Made by a program: the position numbers and the translations under genes. From Atkinsonella hypoxylon (lineage: Eukaryota > Ascomycota > Sordariomycetes > Hypocreales > Clavicipitaceae), in assembly GCA_000729835.1 (NCBI GenBank), contig JFHB01000032.1, forward strand, positions 124,001 to 188,000: a stretch of DNA of 64,000 nt. The letters run 5' to 3'. Within the stretch, counting starts at the first letter, position 1. Each line of letters opens with the position of its first letter. Positions 1 to 11,982 of this stretch are shown piece after piece. The notes below the pieces were generated by a model, which was given only the letters and a program-made list of their open reading frames with translations, made no database searches and had not been told where the DNA came from.

Positions 1-2478
1 TAGGTCTTCTAACAGCTTTAGCTTAGTTGTAAGCTAGGCAGTTAAAATCCTTTTCCTTAATTTTTGTAAAATTAGGAATACCTTTAGTAATAGAAGCAGT
101 CTTCTTTAGTAAAGGGAGTCCTATATGCCCTAATCTAACGTGCTAAGTAGCAGCTAATTCTAGTAGCTTCTTATAGGAAGAAGAAGCAGTAGGATTTATA
201 CTACTAGAATTATCATTAGAGCTAGCTTCCTGTTGCTCCCTATCTTGCTAGATCTCTTAAGAACCACAGGCCTTGTTTAAGGGATCTAGACAGCTACTTC
301 CTCTAATATCCAGCAACTTAGGATTTAGACCTTCTAAATCCCTATTATTAGAAGGAATCTAACTAGGAGCTCGTTTAGGAACTAGAGCTAAAGGCTCTAT
401 AACATTGTTATTAGTATTATCTGCTTCTTCTTCTTTAAAGTTAGATAATTCCTCGATTTAGCTATATTCCTCTAGATTAAAAACAGGCTGTTAAGGGATT
501 TAAACCTCTATAGAATAACTAGCATTATAACCGCTATTATAACTATTGCTAGTAAATCCTATATAAGAGAGATTTACGTGGTTTTTACACACTCTAGGGG
601 TCTCTTGCCCCTTAAGCTGTAAGAAGAAACTATGCTTTTTGGGATTTAGAAGCCTACAGTAGCTTCTATTAGCTAGAAATAGCTGATTTCTAAGGAGAGT
701 GCCCCCTGTTAAATAGTGCTTTAGACCACTAATTAGGTTGGTATTTAAACCTAGGCAATATAGAGCATCCTTTAGAGCTAAAGGCCTATATTTAGCTGGA
801 TTTATACTAACTAGTACCTAGAATACAGCAGTTCCCTGTCCTTTAGGATAAATAGGACCTCCTCTAGTAGCAATAGGCGCGGTTTTACCCTTTTTTATAG
901 GCTTAAAAGTCCTAAAAAATGCCTTATTGTTAACTATATAACAGGTAGAACCTATATTGTATAGTAAGGAGTTTTTAATTATTCTATTAGAATAGTTAAA
1001 AGAAGGGGTATTATTACTAGTAATACTAGTATTACTAGTAGTGGATTCTATATCTAAATCGTAAGAATTATCACTACTAGAACTGCTAGATTCACTATTG
1101 GAATCTATAGTATCCTAGTTGCTAGTGGATAGGTTATAACAACCTATAGCAAAAGCAGCTTCTCTATCCTTATTCCTAGAGTTTTTGTTACTTCTTCTTC
1201 GGCCCTTCTACTTCTTCTTATTCTTAGAGGCTTTATCTATATCTTTAGAGGCATTAGAATTGTTAGAATTAGAATCGGAATTCTTCTTCTAATTAGGAGG
1301 ATTCTTTCCTTAATTAGCCTTATTATTAGAACCATTAGAATTAGAAGCTTTATAACTAAGAGCCTTAGATATAGAGGAGCTTTTATCTCTTTGTTCTTCT
1401 AATAAGTTAGCTATAAGGAACTGTAAATTCAGTATTTTTACAGATAGACCTTGTGCTCTAGCAGCTCTAATAGAATATTGCTGCCTTTCAGCCTAGCTAG
1501 AGAAGGTCTTCTTTAAAGCATTAATATAATAATTTACCTAGTCGATAGGATTAATAGCTACACTATAGAGCTGTAATCTAGCTAGTAAATTATTAAATTC
1601 AGCATTAAAGGCCTCTAAAGATCCCTTATAGTTCGAAAACGATAAGTTGTAATAACTAGTATATAGCGTACTACATTATATTTTAGCACTCTACGAATAT
1701 TGCCTAACTAGAATGTTATAGGCATCTATAGGGGACTTATGCCAGCTTATAGTAGCTTAAGGTCTAGATTAGCAACTATCTCTTATAATTATAAGGATAA
1801 TAGCTTGTTCTAAATCTACTAAAGTACTAGCTATACTAGGATTATTAATAAATTAAGGGAATCCTAGTGCCCTAAATTAAATAGTTAAAGCTTGCTTCTA
1901 CTGTTTAAAATTTTTAGGGCCTTTTAGCTTAGCAGCCTCTAGAATTAAGTGGACCTTCTTATTTAGCTCTTTTATAGTGCCTTTATTAAAAGCAGGCAGA
2001 AAAGTAGCACTATTAGAACTAGAAGGTTTAGGGGCTTTAAAAGAGACTTTAGAAGCTCTTTTAGAAGTAATAGGATCTACTACCTTAGAGGGAGACTCTA
2101 TAGAGAGATTACCTATAGATGTAATTATAGTATCTAATTTACTTAGTAAATTAGCTATATTACCTTTATTTTAGCTTTATTTTGCTTCACTATACCTAAT
2201 AAATCTATTTAGAGTCTCTTGTTGCTTATCTATTTAAGCTTTTAGGTTAGCTTGTACATTATAGACTTACACTACTCTTTTAGAAGCTAATCTAGCTTCT
2301 TTTAGAGCCTTCTTAGCTATATAATCTTCTTTATTAGAAGAGGAATCTACTAGCTAAGGGGGGGACCTTACTGGACCAGGAAAGCTAGTAGTAGCAGCTA
2401 GATTAGCTAGTGTACTAAAACTACTACCCCTTTTAGGGCTTATGCTCTTTCCCTTGCCTGTTCCTTTTAGTGCTATTT
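1..2478 (-). mobile_element. RIP-degraded Ty1/Copia retrotransposon, gag to GAG-pre-integrase, truncated by window edge
   Basis: Read on the minus strand, one traceable frame runs from about 2478 (an ATA where a start codon is expected) to base 1, interrupted by many TAA/TAG codons. Around 943-963 it reads LLYNIGSTCYIVN, which fits a Copia aspartic-protease site in which Asp-Thr-Gly has become Asn-Ile-Gly (GAT to AAT, ACA to ATA). Around 118-150 it reads HVRLGHIGLPLLKK and ends with a Cys-x-Ala-Tyr-Asn-stop-Ala-Lys segment, as in the GAG-pre-integrase zinc-binding domain. Stops sit where TGG, CAG or CAA codons are expected. The upstream part (about 2478-1100) is gag-like and rich in Lys, Ser and Asn. 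Integrase and reverse transcriptase would lie beyond the left edge. The pattern of transitions and the AT-richness fit repeat-induced point mutation; the element is dead. Confidence 0.8.
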
Positions 2479-2856
2479 TAAGGGTTTAAAAAGTAGCTAA
2501 TATAACGCTCTTTTATAGCTAATTATAGCTAAATTACAGTGGAAATAGTAGTAAATAACAGTAATAACTTCTACTAGATATTAATAGATTGCTCTATTAT
2601 AGGCCTAGAAGTGCCCTATATCTTTAGAAATTATACTAAGATTTTTCTCCAATTTCTTTTGTAATAGGTATAATAGGCTCTAAAGGCTACGTTGTATCGC
2701 GATCTATATATGCATATAATTTATATAGCAGACCAGATTGACAAGCAGTCGCGAGGGGCATAAAACATAGATCCTAGCTATTTTTAGCTAAAAAATTCAG
2801 GAGATTCTTCTCTAATTAGGTTCTAATAAATCAGTAGAGACCTAAGCACAGCTAAT

Positions 2857-4134
2857 TTAGGGATATCTAGCTAATTCCTAATTTAAAATCCTAACTAGTG
2901 GGATTACTACACAAAATAATTCTGTAACTAAAAACACAAGAATATCTACAACAAGAGCTATTAGGCGTGCACTACAAATTGTAGTATAGCCACTAATAGA
3001 GGTGCACAGGGTGCACAATATACAAGATAACAGCACAACAACAAGCGATGCAGTGCAGCGCTAAGCTTATTTCTTAATAGAAATAATTAATTAGGCAGTG
3101 CCTAATAAAACGATTTGCAGTGCAAATGTAATATATATAGATATATATATTTTAATGTTATGCAACAATAGAACCTAGCTATTAAGAATAGCTTTAAAAG
3201 TGTAAATACACAGGGTGCATAGAACTAGTGCAGGAGGCACAGGGTAGGCAGAATAAAAAACACCAGTATAGTAGCTAGCGATATATGTGCAGCAGGTATT
3301 AATAGCTTCCAGCAAGCTACTAATAGCAGCAATAGCTGCTAGCGTAGGTCTTAATATAGCTTCTAGTGGGTAATACAGTACACAATAGTAGATTTTAGGG
3401 GGCTAACAGCTTGCAGATAGGTCTTTCGGGCTTATAACCTATTGAAAATAATAGGGATTACAGAACTAGATATCTAAGAGAGTAGTAGTCTCTTAGATTT
3501 AGCACCTATAATTGCTCCTAGCAATTATCACATAGTGGAAGCAGCAGCGGCCTAAATTAAGCTGTAGTGTATAGTATAGATTACGTAGAGGCAATAGATA
3601 ACTGTAATAGTAGTATCTTTATATTAAGAGCGCTGTAATAAACTTAGTAAGAGTAGGATCTTAAATCTTTCTAGTCCTTTATAGACCTACTAACTATATT
3701 AGCGGGCTGTAGTTACTAAAAGGGGCTTATAGGCTACTTTATAATTTCCGCAAAAAGATTTACTATATAAAAACAAAAAAATCAACTTACAGCTATATAA
3801 ACGAAACGCCTATATACACAATTTAACAAATTCTACTAATAATAAGCAACCCTTATAAGCAACTCTATCTAACAATTATACTATTAGATAGCCCTAATTC
3901 TAGGCTTTTAAATAGTATACTTCTTAAATTTCTACTATTGCTAGTTGTAGAGAAAATCGCTGTTAAAGTTAACTATAGGTTAGGCAACTTTGCCTTAGTC
4001 GATTCTAGATGTTTTGTATCTAGTAACAGCAATATCTCTACCAAAAATCAACGTAACAAGACCTAATGAGGGTCACGTAATAGAGCAACTAGTAGGCATA
4101 AAAATAGGCTATACAGGGTAGCTTATTTTTAACA
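2857..4134 (-). repeat. LTR-like direct repeat, copy 1 (about 1.28 kb)
   Basis: Near-identical in order and length to 5246-6514, with scattered C/T and G/A differences and small indels. On the minus strand it starts TGTTAAAAATAAGC. Its far end has lost the TACA seen in copy 2. It lies directly upstream of the Copia gag relic, where a 5' LTR should be. I did not recognise a primer-binding site. Confidence 0.65.
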
Positions 4135-5245
4135 CTTTATCTTCTAGGCTAAGTATTGTTGCTTTACCTAAAGAGCAGCAATTTTATTGTTTAATTCTCT
4201 CTATAATCTACTAATTTTATTAATTAATTCTCCCTTAATTCTACTAATTTACTTACTAATTTCTATAGAAAAACCTATAAGCTATTTTAGTAAAAGGTTC
4301 TCTTTTTTAAGTAGTTTTACTACTTTCTCTACTTTATACTTTAGCCTAAAGGTATAAAACCTTTAGTAAGTCTATAAAAGTAGTAAGACTTTAGCTAGTT
4401 CTTTAATTAGTAAGTCCTTCTTAGTAGTTTAAGGTATATTTAATAGATTTAGGTTCTTAGTAAGCAGTATAAATCTAGATCTCTATACTTACTTTCCTTT
4501 AATATCTTAGGTAGAACTAGCACTAGCTTTATAGATAGTGTCTCTTAAGCTATTAGATCTAGATAATTTAGCTTTAGCTTTTCCTTTTAGCATTACTATT
4601 AGTAAATCTATAAGGAGTTTAGTAGATTTAGCCTTATTAATAATTCTATTAATCTATCTCTATACTTACTGTACTATAGAAGCATTAATAGTATTCTAGT
4701 AAGAAGGTAGTTCTACTAGCTTAGGTTAGTTATATAATTTAAGCTGTTTATTAATAAATTTATAGTAAGTAAGATAAAGTAGTAGGCTTCTTTTCTTCTA
4801 AGGTATAAGATTCTTTTTTTAAATCTAAAAATCTAGATTTTAGTAGTAAAATTTATAGAATTAATATATAGTTTTAAGTTCTTTATTAGTAAAAGAAATA
4901 TAATTCTTTCTACTAAGCTCCTTCTAAAGTTACTTTATCTTAAATATTACAATTTTAGCTTTTTAAGCTTAAGGAGAGTTAGTAATAATTAGAAGCAATT
5001 ACTACTACTTATTACAGTAGAATCTAACGTAGGTTTATTAGAAGTAATAATAGGTTGTTAGATTTAATAGGTTATACAATAAATCGTAAGAGAAGTTATA
5101 AGAGCTTCTATAAGAAGCATTTAGAAATAGTGTTCTAGTGAATAATTGTTGATTGTTCAATCTAACTACCTAAGTGTTGCTTCTAACTACTTATATATAA
5201 TTGCGGTTACGTGCACTAGTGACCTGCGGGTCTGTAGGATTATCC
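4135..5245. other. AT-rich, stop-riddled sequence between the two LTR-like repeats
   Basis: About 1.1 kb with no intact frame. The minus strand can be read as a Lys/Leu-rich, coiled-coil-like protein remnant interrupted by TAA/TAG codons (about 4130-5000), but I cannot assign it to a family. It does not resemble the gag relic at 1100-2478. It could be what is left of a second element's interior or an unrelated insertion. An inverted repeat with AATCTAAC arms lies near 5030-5065. Confidence 0.4.
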
Positions 5246-6514
5246 TGTAACAATATCTAGCTAATTTCTACTTTAAAATCCTAACTAGTAGGATTATTAC
5301 ACAAATTAATTCTGCGACCGAAAACACAGGAATATCTAACGGCAACAAAAGCTGTTAAGTGTGCACTACAAATTGTAGTATAGCCACTAACAGAGGTGCA
5401 CAGAGTGCACAATATAATAACAACAACGAGCGATATAGTGCAGCGCTAAGCTTATTTCTTAATAGAAATAATTGATTAGGCAGTGCCTAATAAAACGATT
5501 TGCAGTGCAAATATAATGTATGCAGATATATATATTTTAATGTTGCACAACAATAGAACCTAGCTATTAAGAATAGCTTTAAAAGTGTGTATATATAGGG
5601 TGTATAGAGTGCAGGAGGCACAGGGTAGGCAGAATGTAAACACTAGTATAGTAGCTAGCGATGTATGTGCAGCAGGTATTAATAGCTTCCAGCAAGCTAC
5701 TAATAGCAGCAATAGCTGCTAGCGCAGGTCTTAATATAGCTTCTAGTGGGTAATATAGTACACAATAGTAGATTTTAGCGGGCTAACAGCTTGCAGATAG
5801 GTCTTCCGGGCTTATAACCTATTGAAAATAATAGGGATTACAGGACTAGATAGAAGAGGGTAGTAGTCTCTTATATTTAGCACCTGTAATTGCTCCTAGC
5901 AATTATTACGTAGTAGAAGCAGCAGCAGCCTAAATTAAGCTGTAGTGTATAGTATAGATTACGTAGAGGCAATAGATAACTGTAATAGTAGTATCTTTAT
6001 ATTGAGAGCGCTGTAACAAATAAGTTAGTAAGGGTAGAATCTTAAATCTTTCTAGTCCCTTATAGACCTATTAACTATATTAGCGGACTGTAGTTACTAG
6101 AAGGGGCTTATAGGCTACTTTATAATTTCTATAAAAAGATTTACTATATAAAAACAAAAAAATTAACTTATAGCTATATAAATAAGATACTTATATATAC
6201 AATTTAATAAATTCTACTAATAATAAGCAACCCTTATAAGCAACTCTATTTAACAATTATACTATTAAATAGCCCTAATTCTTAGCTTTTAAATAGTATA
6301 CTTCTTAAATTTCTACTATTGCTAGTTGTAGAGAAAATCGCAGTTAAAGTTAACTATAGGTTAGGCAACTTTGCCTTAGTTAAATCTAGATGTTTGCATC
6401 TAGTAACAACAATATCTCTACTAAAAATTAACGTAACAAGACCTAATAAGGGTTACGTGATAGAGCAACTAGTAGGCATAAAAATAGGCTATACAGGGTA
6501 GCTTATTTTTAACA
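5246..6514 (-). repeat. LTR-like direct repeat, copy 2 (about 1.27 kb)
   Basis: Second copy of the repeat at 2857-4134. On the minus strand it begins TGTTAAAAATAAG and ends GATATTGTTACA, giving the 5'-TG...CA-3' ends expected of an LTR. The flanking five bases do not match, so no target-site duplication is visible. A solo LTR or the outer LTR of a nested or tandem array are both possible. Confidence 0.6.
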
Positions 6515-7749
6515 CCTATAATGCCACCAAAATAGACTATTTTATAGAAGGTGCAGGTTAAATATAGTACATAATTTTGCATTATGTTTAATACTTTATT
6601 GCTTAATAAGCCTGCACTAACCTCTTAACTGTAGCAGGTATAGATTTATAAAGAGCACATGCAGGTGCCTTATATTTCTTGTTACGAATTAAGATTAAAA
6701 ATGATACCTTACATAGTATACTTTAGTAGCAGGATCTGATATAATATAACATTTTCGGTATTATACATAGAAAAGTAGTGTTATGGAGTAGCCCGATTGG
6801 GCCATCGCGGATGCCTGCGCTTTCCATGTGGGTGTTAGCCCAATCTAATGTGCCCCATCCCATTATAGCAAAAGGATACGTATTGTACAAGTCGTAAGCC
6901 TCTTGTACAATTGACATCTATATCACGCTAGGTTAAGTCAAAGACCTAGACCTAGTCCATAACATGGCATAAAGGTTGCGATTAGGATCCGCGTCTCTTT
7001 GCCAGACACCCACGCCTGCGCCATTATCTCAGGATGTCGCGACTCGCCGAACAAGGGCGTTCAATCGCCTGTGCCTGCCCCTCGCCCTTGCGCTCCCGGC
7101 TCCCGCTCCCATCGTCCTTGAGGACGACGACGAGTTTGACCCCGACGAGTTCGTCCCCATGGACATTAGTCAAGACATGTCAACATCCGCCTCCGATGTG
7201 TTGACAAGGGCGGCTCGGAAAACACTTGTCAACGACGCGTTGGCAAGGCGATGCGAGCCAGCGCCGGTTGGCTCGGGCATGTGGGTGTTGCTTCGATTTC
7301 TGAGTGGGAGCGCGGCCGACATATGACTCAGGGGACACAATGCGAGACTATCCCGCCCGCGACCGGGAGAAAGAGGGTATGTTATAGACTCAATCCTTTA
7401 GCTTGGGTCTTTAGGTTTGGTGCAGGAAGTGATTAAGGGAAGTGCGGGCTAGCTGAGAACGAGAGAAGGTTGAAGTTACCTGTGCGTAGGCCGGGGATTC
7501 CCCAGGTTTCCTAAGGAAGACCTCGGCTGATGGAAGCATAAGTAAGGTATAATTAGGGGGAGGGCCTACGTGTCTAGTATATAGTTAGGGGTAGAGGAGG
7601 GAGAGGGAAGTTCCCTTTCTTCCCTCTCTATAATTGTAGTTCTTATTACATACGCTAGTTAGCAGCAGCCACTCGGTCAGTCCATTACAACTATAGTCTT
7701 GATAAAACTGCAGTATCAATTAAGAGGCATATTTGTATAGTGTAACTCC
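6515..7749. other. Transition from AT-rich relic to normal-GC sequence; no gene recognised
   Basis: 6515-6720 is AT-rich and continues the damaged block. From about 6720 base composition becomes normal. Short open frames exist (6723-6917 minus; 6976-7326 plus, with an Asp/Glu-rich stretch) but neither resembles a known family or shows a good start or splice context. 7440-7690 is purine-rich and could be part of an old LTR. Confidence 0.35.
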
Positions 7750-8050
7750 TTACATTAAGTAAGAGTAGGGGAAAGTAATACCTAAAGCACAAGTAAGCGT
7801 AAGTAAGGGTATAATAGGCGCAGCTAAGGGCAAAGCGAAGGGAGCAGCTAAAGGTACAGCTGAAGGCATAGCTAAGGACGTAACAAGCTTAGGCAAGAGT
7901 GCACTAAAGTATAGGATATAGTGCTTAAGCGCGAGCACAGTGCCTTTATACAGTACGTTTAGTCCGTAGAATTAAGGATAAAAGATTCGAGATCTCCTGT
8001 ATTAGATAGAGCCATAGTTAATCTATCTTACTTGATTTATTACATCATTT
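7750..8050 (-). pseudogene. Mutated relic related to the small secreted protein gene at 30053-30238
   Basis: Read on the minus strand, 7755-7800 encodes LTCALGITF, matching LTCALGITL near the start of the 30053-30238 gene. At nucleotide level the two copies differ mainly by C-to-T and G-to-A changes in this stretch. The presumed promoter/leader is also shared: an AGAATT(A/G)AGGATAAAAG block at about 7971-7988 here and 30285-30302 there, followed by a CATAGT(T/C)AAT block. In this copy about 150 bp of GCTAAGG-like imperfect tandem repeats lie between leader and coding part, and no ATG opens the frame. I read it as a decayed paralogue. Confidence 0.45.
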
Positions 8051-8953
8051 GTTGCCCAAAAAACACGCATCGTGCAAAACCTGTTTCTCCACAGTCGCAG
8101 TTACTCCAACCGCGACTCTTGCAGTCTGTCAAATAGCCCTCGACTTCGCCGCAGAGGTTCTCGTCAGAAACCCCGGCATGAAACCACCCTTGAGCGCACA
8201 TAGACCATTTTTTGTTATGGTTGTTGTATGTCGCAAAGTCACAATAATTTGGCTGGGCGTAAGCTCTGTGACCGCATTGTTACTGCCTGTAATACCGAGA
8301 GCATGTGGTGATAGCCTGGGATTGTCGGTTTCTGAAAGGGATTTGCTGTGATTCGGGAAAGGATATATCTGGTGGTAGTCAGGACAGAAAGCAATCGGGC
8401 GTGACACTGTATGCTTTCTCGTCCTCTGGGCATTACGTTTAGCTATTTATATGTTTGCTGAGTGACACATCTTGTGTGGACAAATACATTCGCTGGGTTA
8501 AGCGCGCACCTGACGGCACCACCCCAACACCCGGACAGCCACTGGACATCTCTAGTTGTGATATTCTTACGTACCATGTAGGCGCGCGCGTTCTCCTCAG
8601 GGTCACCTGTCTCAGCTGACTGTAGTCGCCAACGCCTCTGATCATTAATACTTAATGAAGATGGTTGATCCTCTATGATGAAACAATATTGAGGTTACTG
8701 CGCGTTTACTCAAACATGGCCAAGCAGCTTGAGTTCGGGCTGTCCCACTCAGATCGGACATCCGCCCTTGTTGGTTGACGAATAAGAGTCGGGGATACCA
8801 GTTATTGGCCGCCAACTAAGGCCATTAGAGGGGCATTAGGTGGCTACATAAGATTGGGCCAATACCTCTGACCATGTCTTCGGCCCGCAAACCTTGCTGC
8901 ACTTGCCATTTGCATTATCTGCCACACAATCTACCACCATTTTGGCCATCAAC
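8051..8953. other. No recognisable gene
   Basis: Short overlapping frames on both strands (for example 8049-8351 plus, 8129-8407 minus) mirror each other and have no family signature. Nothing else seen. Confidence 0.4.
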
Positions 8954-9835
8954 ATGGGGAACTATTCTTCCAGCCGAGCGGGTGACGACGCGTCCCCACC
9001 TTGGGAAGTTATCAACTTTACATTTTCATGCCGCAACACCGACTCCCAGCTTGTCATCAAGTGTAACGGTGTGCGCTTCGTCCTCCCATTATCCAGGCGC
9101 AACTTCGATGCATCCCCTCAACTTCTTCAAAGATATCTTTTCTTTTTGCGGGTTGCTGAGGATTTCGAGCTTGATGGGTATTTTGTTGATGACTTCTATG
9201 ATTGGGCTGCCGAGCCTCTTTTCCCGATATTTCATGGAATGAAGTCTTCGCCTACCCCGTGTAAGCGGTCTGTGCAAGATTTTCTTACCCCCAGAAACGC
9301 ACCATTACAAGATTTGCGCATCCCAAGCATCCAGACTTGATTGAACAGTTCAGAACATCGGTTCTGTCCCTAGAGCCATTGTGCCAGAACATAAATGGAA
9401 TAAAGTACGTAGAGGATATGGTCACTTGCCTCAATTGTCTGGAAGAGTCGTCGCTCTCTGGTGAGTCATCTCGGGCAGATCATGTGGAATAACGCAGGTA
9501 ATGATCATTAATTTAGCTTGGATGCGCTTTATTCAGGTGTACATTATGCCTTCAACCCTCAACAATGACGATCTTTTACTTTTGTCAGCCCCGAAAACCA
9601 CTTAGGACAGCTCCTGATTATCCACATGTTTCTTCTGGACTACGTTCTTAGGCGGTTTTGCGTATCCAAAGGCGACGAGCCTGAATTGCCTGGCCGCAAG
9701 TTTGCCATTATTGGATGGACGCGCAATCTCACACAATCTTTACCGCGAAAGTATAAGAACTTCATTGCGTGGCCTCTCAGTTATCGTCAAGTATTGGCTG
9801 CTACGCAAGACTCGCGATATCTCCTAAGTTCATAA
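8954..9835 (+). pseudogene. Broken hypothetical protein gene
   Basis: An ATG at 8954 opens a plausible protein of about 128 residues (MGNYSSSRAG...) with the segment VDDFYDWAAEPLFPIFHG at about residues 76-93. An acidic FYxW...EPxxPIF stretch like this occurs near the start of some ascomycete kinase-like hypothetical proteins (from memory, low certainty). The frame stops near 9340. A second frame (about 9318-9480) continues with coding-like sequence, and a third piece (9590-9835) ends at a TAA. I could not join the three with convincing introns, so frameshifts in a decayed gene, or two adjacent fragments, are likely. Confidence 0.35.
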
Positions 9836-10839
9836 GTCCGAGTAAAAGGAGAGGCAGACTCTTCCAACAATAGCGCCGAAATATCACGAGTTCAAGAAGT
9901 TTCCACTAACTCTGTCAGAACATGTCTTGTTTACCCTTGTACACCTCTTCAGCAAGGCAAGACTCTTTATGTCACAAACCACAGGCGCTATAGACAGCTG
10001 TATTATTCCTAGTCGCGGTCAACAATCTAATGTTTTCCCTGTTTCCCAAAGCAGTGCATAGCAAGAGCACACGAAGTACATATATATAATGGAGGGACCT
10101 TCTTGTTGAGAAACAACCTCATGTCTATGAACGTGCCGCTATGATGCGCCTTTCGTTCACGTACGTCCTCAGGCTTAGTGTAACTCGAGGGTAGGCCTAG
10201 GCCCACCTTTCATTCCACGTATGTGTCTGTATATTTTGTACTGCTGAGTACACGTAGATCGCGAGGAGTACTTGACTTCGCTGCCTTATAATACTATGAC
10301 TTGACGATAGACAGGTTTATTGAGACGTTGCGCCAGGTTTCTATCGCGACGACAAGCTGCATAGACGCTCGCTGGGCATGCTCCAGCTTCTTACTATCCA
10401 AATCTATGTGAAAGCAGGGTACCATATGCAAACTCAATTTTCTAGAAAGGTCTGGTTAAGCTGATATCTACAAGAAATCTGGGAAATACAGTTCAACGAC
10501 AGAGAACTCATTCTATAGCATATGTATGGGGTTTAAGGTCTAAAAGACTTTGGTTGACACTGATCTTGTTAGCACTTTTTAGGTAGGGAAATATCCTTAG
10601 TTTGACCCTAGACTCAAGTTTGAGCTCCGTCTTCTCGCTGGCAATAAGTCTAGCTACGTTAAACATGTCAAAGAAAGAGAGAGTTAACAAAGAAAGACAA
10701 TTAAACACTTTTACATAGGGTGTGGCACTTAAATGTGTGGTTCGACTGGTTGAACTGTGGTGTTAACAAGTGGTAACGGTGAACCAATAGCAGTTGATAC
10801 CGGAAAAACTAATTCCTTGCAAAAGAGATTATCCCTTTG
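9836..10839. other. No recognisable gene
   Basis: About 1 kb of moderately AT-rich intergenic sequence. I see no coherent frame, repeat or RNA gene here. Confidence 0.45.
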
Positions 10840-11218
10840 GCAGTGCGAAGGCAGCACCTAGGTCACGGGACCCACCCAGCTTCCGATAGCCCTCATATGC
10901 ACATCTGAACGGCCACAACTGCTAGCTCTAAACGCGTTTAGTGGCATTCCTTATACAAGATAATAGTGATATCTCCAAGGACAACACAGAACCGGAGTTA
11001 ATTATCCCGGTTAATGATAACCGTTGTCAAGAGCGGCCGGCCGGTGTAGGCAATACCACGCATAAAGCGTTGGCTGCGATGTACCTCTTTGCACACAGGG
11101 AAATTGTAGGTACTTCTATTATAGTGAGGTTCGCACGTAAACCTAAGTATCTATCATCGTGGCTAGTCCTGATTGGCCCACTAGCCAATTCGCGACCGAA
11201 GTGCTGCCGTCGCACTGC
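10840..11218 (+). mobile_element. Inverted-repeat element, copy A (379 bp)
   Basis: The ends form an imperfect inverted repeat of about 28 bp: left GCAGTGCGAAGGCAGCAC, right reverse complement GCAGTGCGACGGCAGCAC, then (C/T)(T/C)(A/C)GGTC(A/G)CG. The interior is related to the element at 20363-20792, sharing CTAACGCGTTTAGTGGCATT next to an ATG-like CCTTATACAA block, GATGTACCTCTTTG, and GGTACTTCTATTAT. No transposase is encoded, so this is MITE-like. No clear target-site duplication. The right end lies 52 bp upstream of a tRNA gene. Confidence 0.6.
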
Positions 11219-11270
11219 TAAAGCCATAATCCAATAGGGAAGGAATCGCCGGGAAGACAATAGGTCACGT

Positions 11271-11361
11271 GGTTTCGTGGTTTAGTGGTATAATTCTCGC
11301 TTAGGGTGACACCCAAAGCACCGCTTGCGAGAGGTCCCGGGTTCGATCCCCGGCGAAGCCC
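11271..11361 (+). tRNA. tRNA-Pro (anticodon AGG) with a ~19-nt intron
   Basis: The acceptor arms GGTTTCG and CGAAGCC pair over seven positions (one G-U). The T arm is CCGGG-TTCGATC-CCCGG. The anticodon stem CTCGC/GCGAG encloses TTAGGG, giving anticodon AGG at 11303-11305. An intron of about 19 nt (11307-11325) follows position 37, the canonical site. The A box (TGGTTTAGTGG) and B box (GGTTCGATCCC) are intact. CCA is not encoded, as expected for a nuclear gene. It decodes proline CCU/CCC codons. Confidence 0.93.
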
Positions 11362-11367
11362 ATTTAC

Positions 11368-11378
11368 TTTTTTTTTTT
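11368..11378 (+). terminator. Pol III terminator, T11
   Basis: An uninterrupted run of eleven T begins seven bases after the tRNA-Pro discriminator base, a standard RNA polymerase III stop. Confidence 0.85.
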
Positions 11379-11982
11379 GCATCGTCCTCAATTGCTTGTA
11401 ATCATGGTCGTAATAGGGTTTTTTTTTTTTTTTTAACATCCTAACACAAAATGTCATGCGCAGGTGTTTTGTTAACAAGACTGAACCTTTTGTACTGCAT
11501 GAATGTGCCGGTTTACGCTATTAACGACGAAGAGCCTTCCCTGCATGTCTAGCTAGAACTTAGACACGTCTAACATCACGTGCAGACTGTGTCGTTATCG
11601 CGTCGGTGGCAGGGAAGGAACGGCTAAGAGAGGATTATGTAAACACGACGGCAAAGCATTTAGTTTCTGTCAATTACTCATCGCAACTATCAGAATTACA
11701 TGACGCCAGGGTCATTGACGGCTGTGGGTAAATCATCTGCATGAGCTCGTTTCTGACTTCAATATTCTCTCCCCACAAGGGGCGGGCGGATCGGGTAGTT
11801 GCGTCGTCGCCGGTGTGGCCAAAGTCGGTCATATCGACAGAAAAAATGAAAATGGTATCGCGTTCTGGTGGACAGAGGAGAGGATACATGGTATTCGTTC
11901 ATTTCCATCCCCTGCGCTGCAGCGCAAAGTCTGTATAAATGATGACAATATAGGATGTTACTAAATTTCCTGACAGCAAGGA
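11379..11982. other. Intergenic, upstream region of the chromodomain gene
   Basis: Contains another homopolymer (T16 near 11419-11434) and no convincing frame. CTGACAG just before the ATG at 11983 could be the 3' end of a leader intron. Confidence 0.4.

Noticed and set aside
1977..2174. Plus-strand open frame of 65 codons in the AT-rich region
   Set aside because: The opposite strand carries the recognisable Copia gag frame; this is its shadow.
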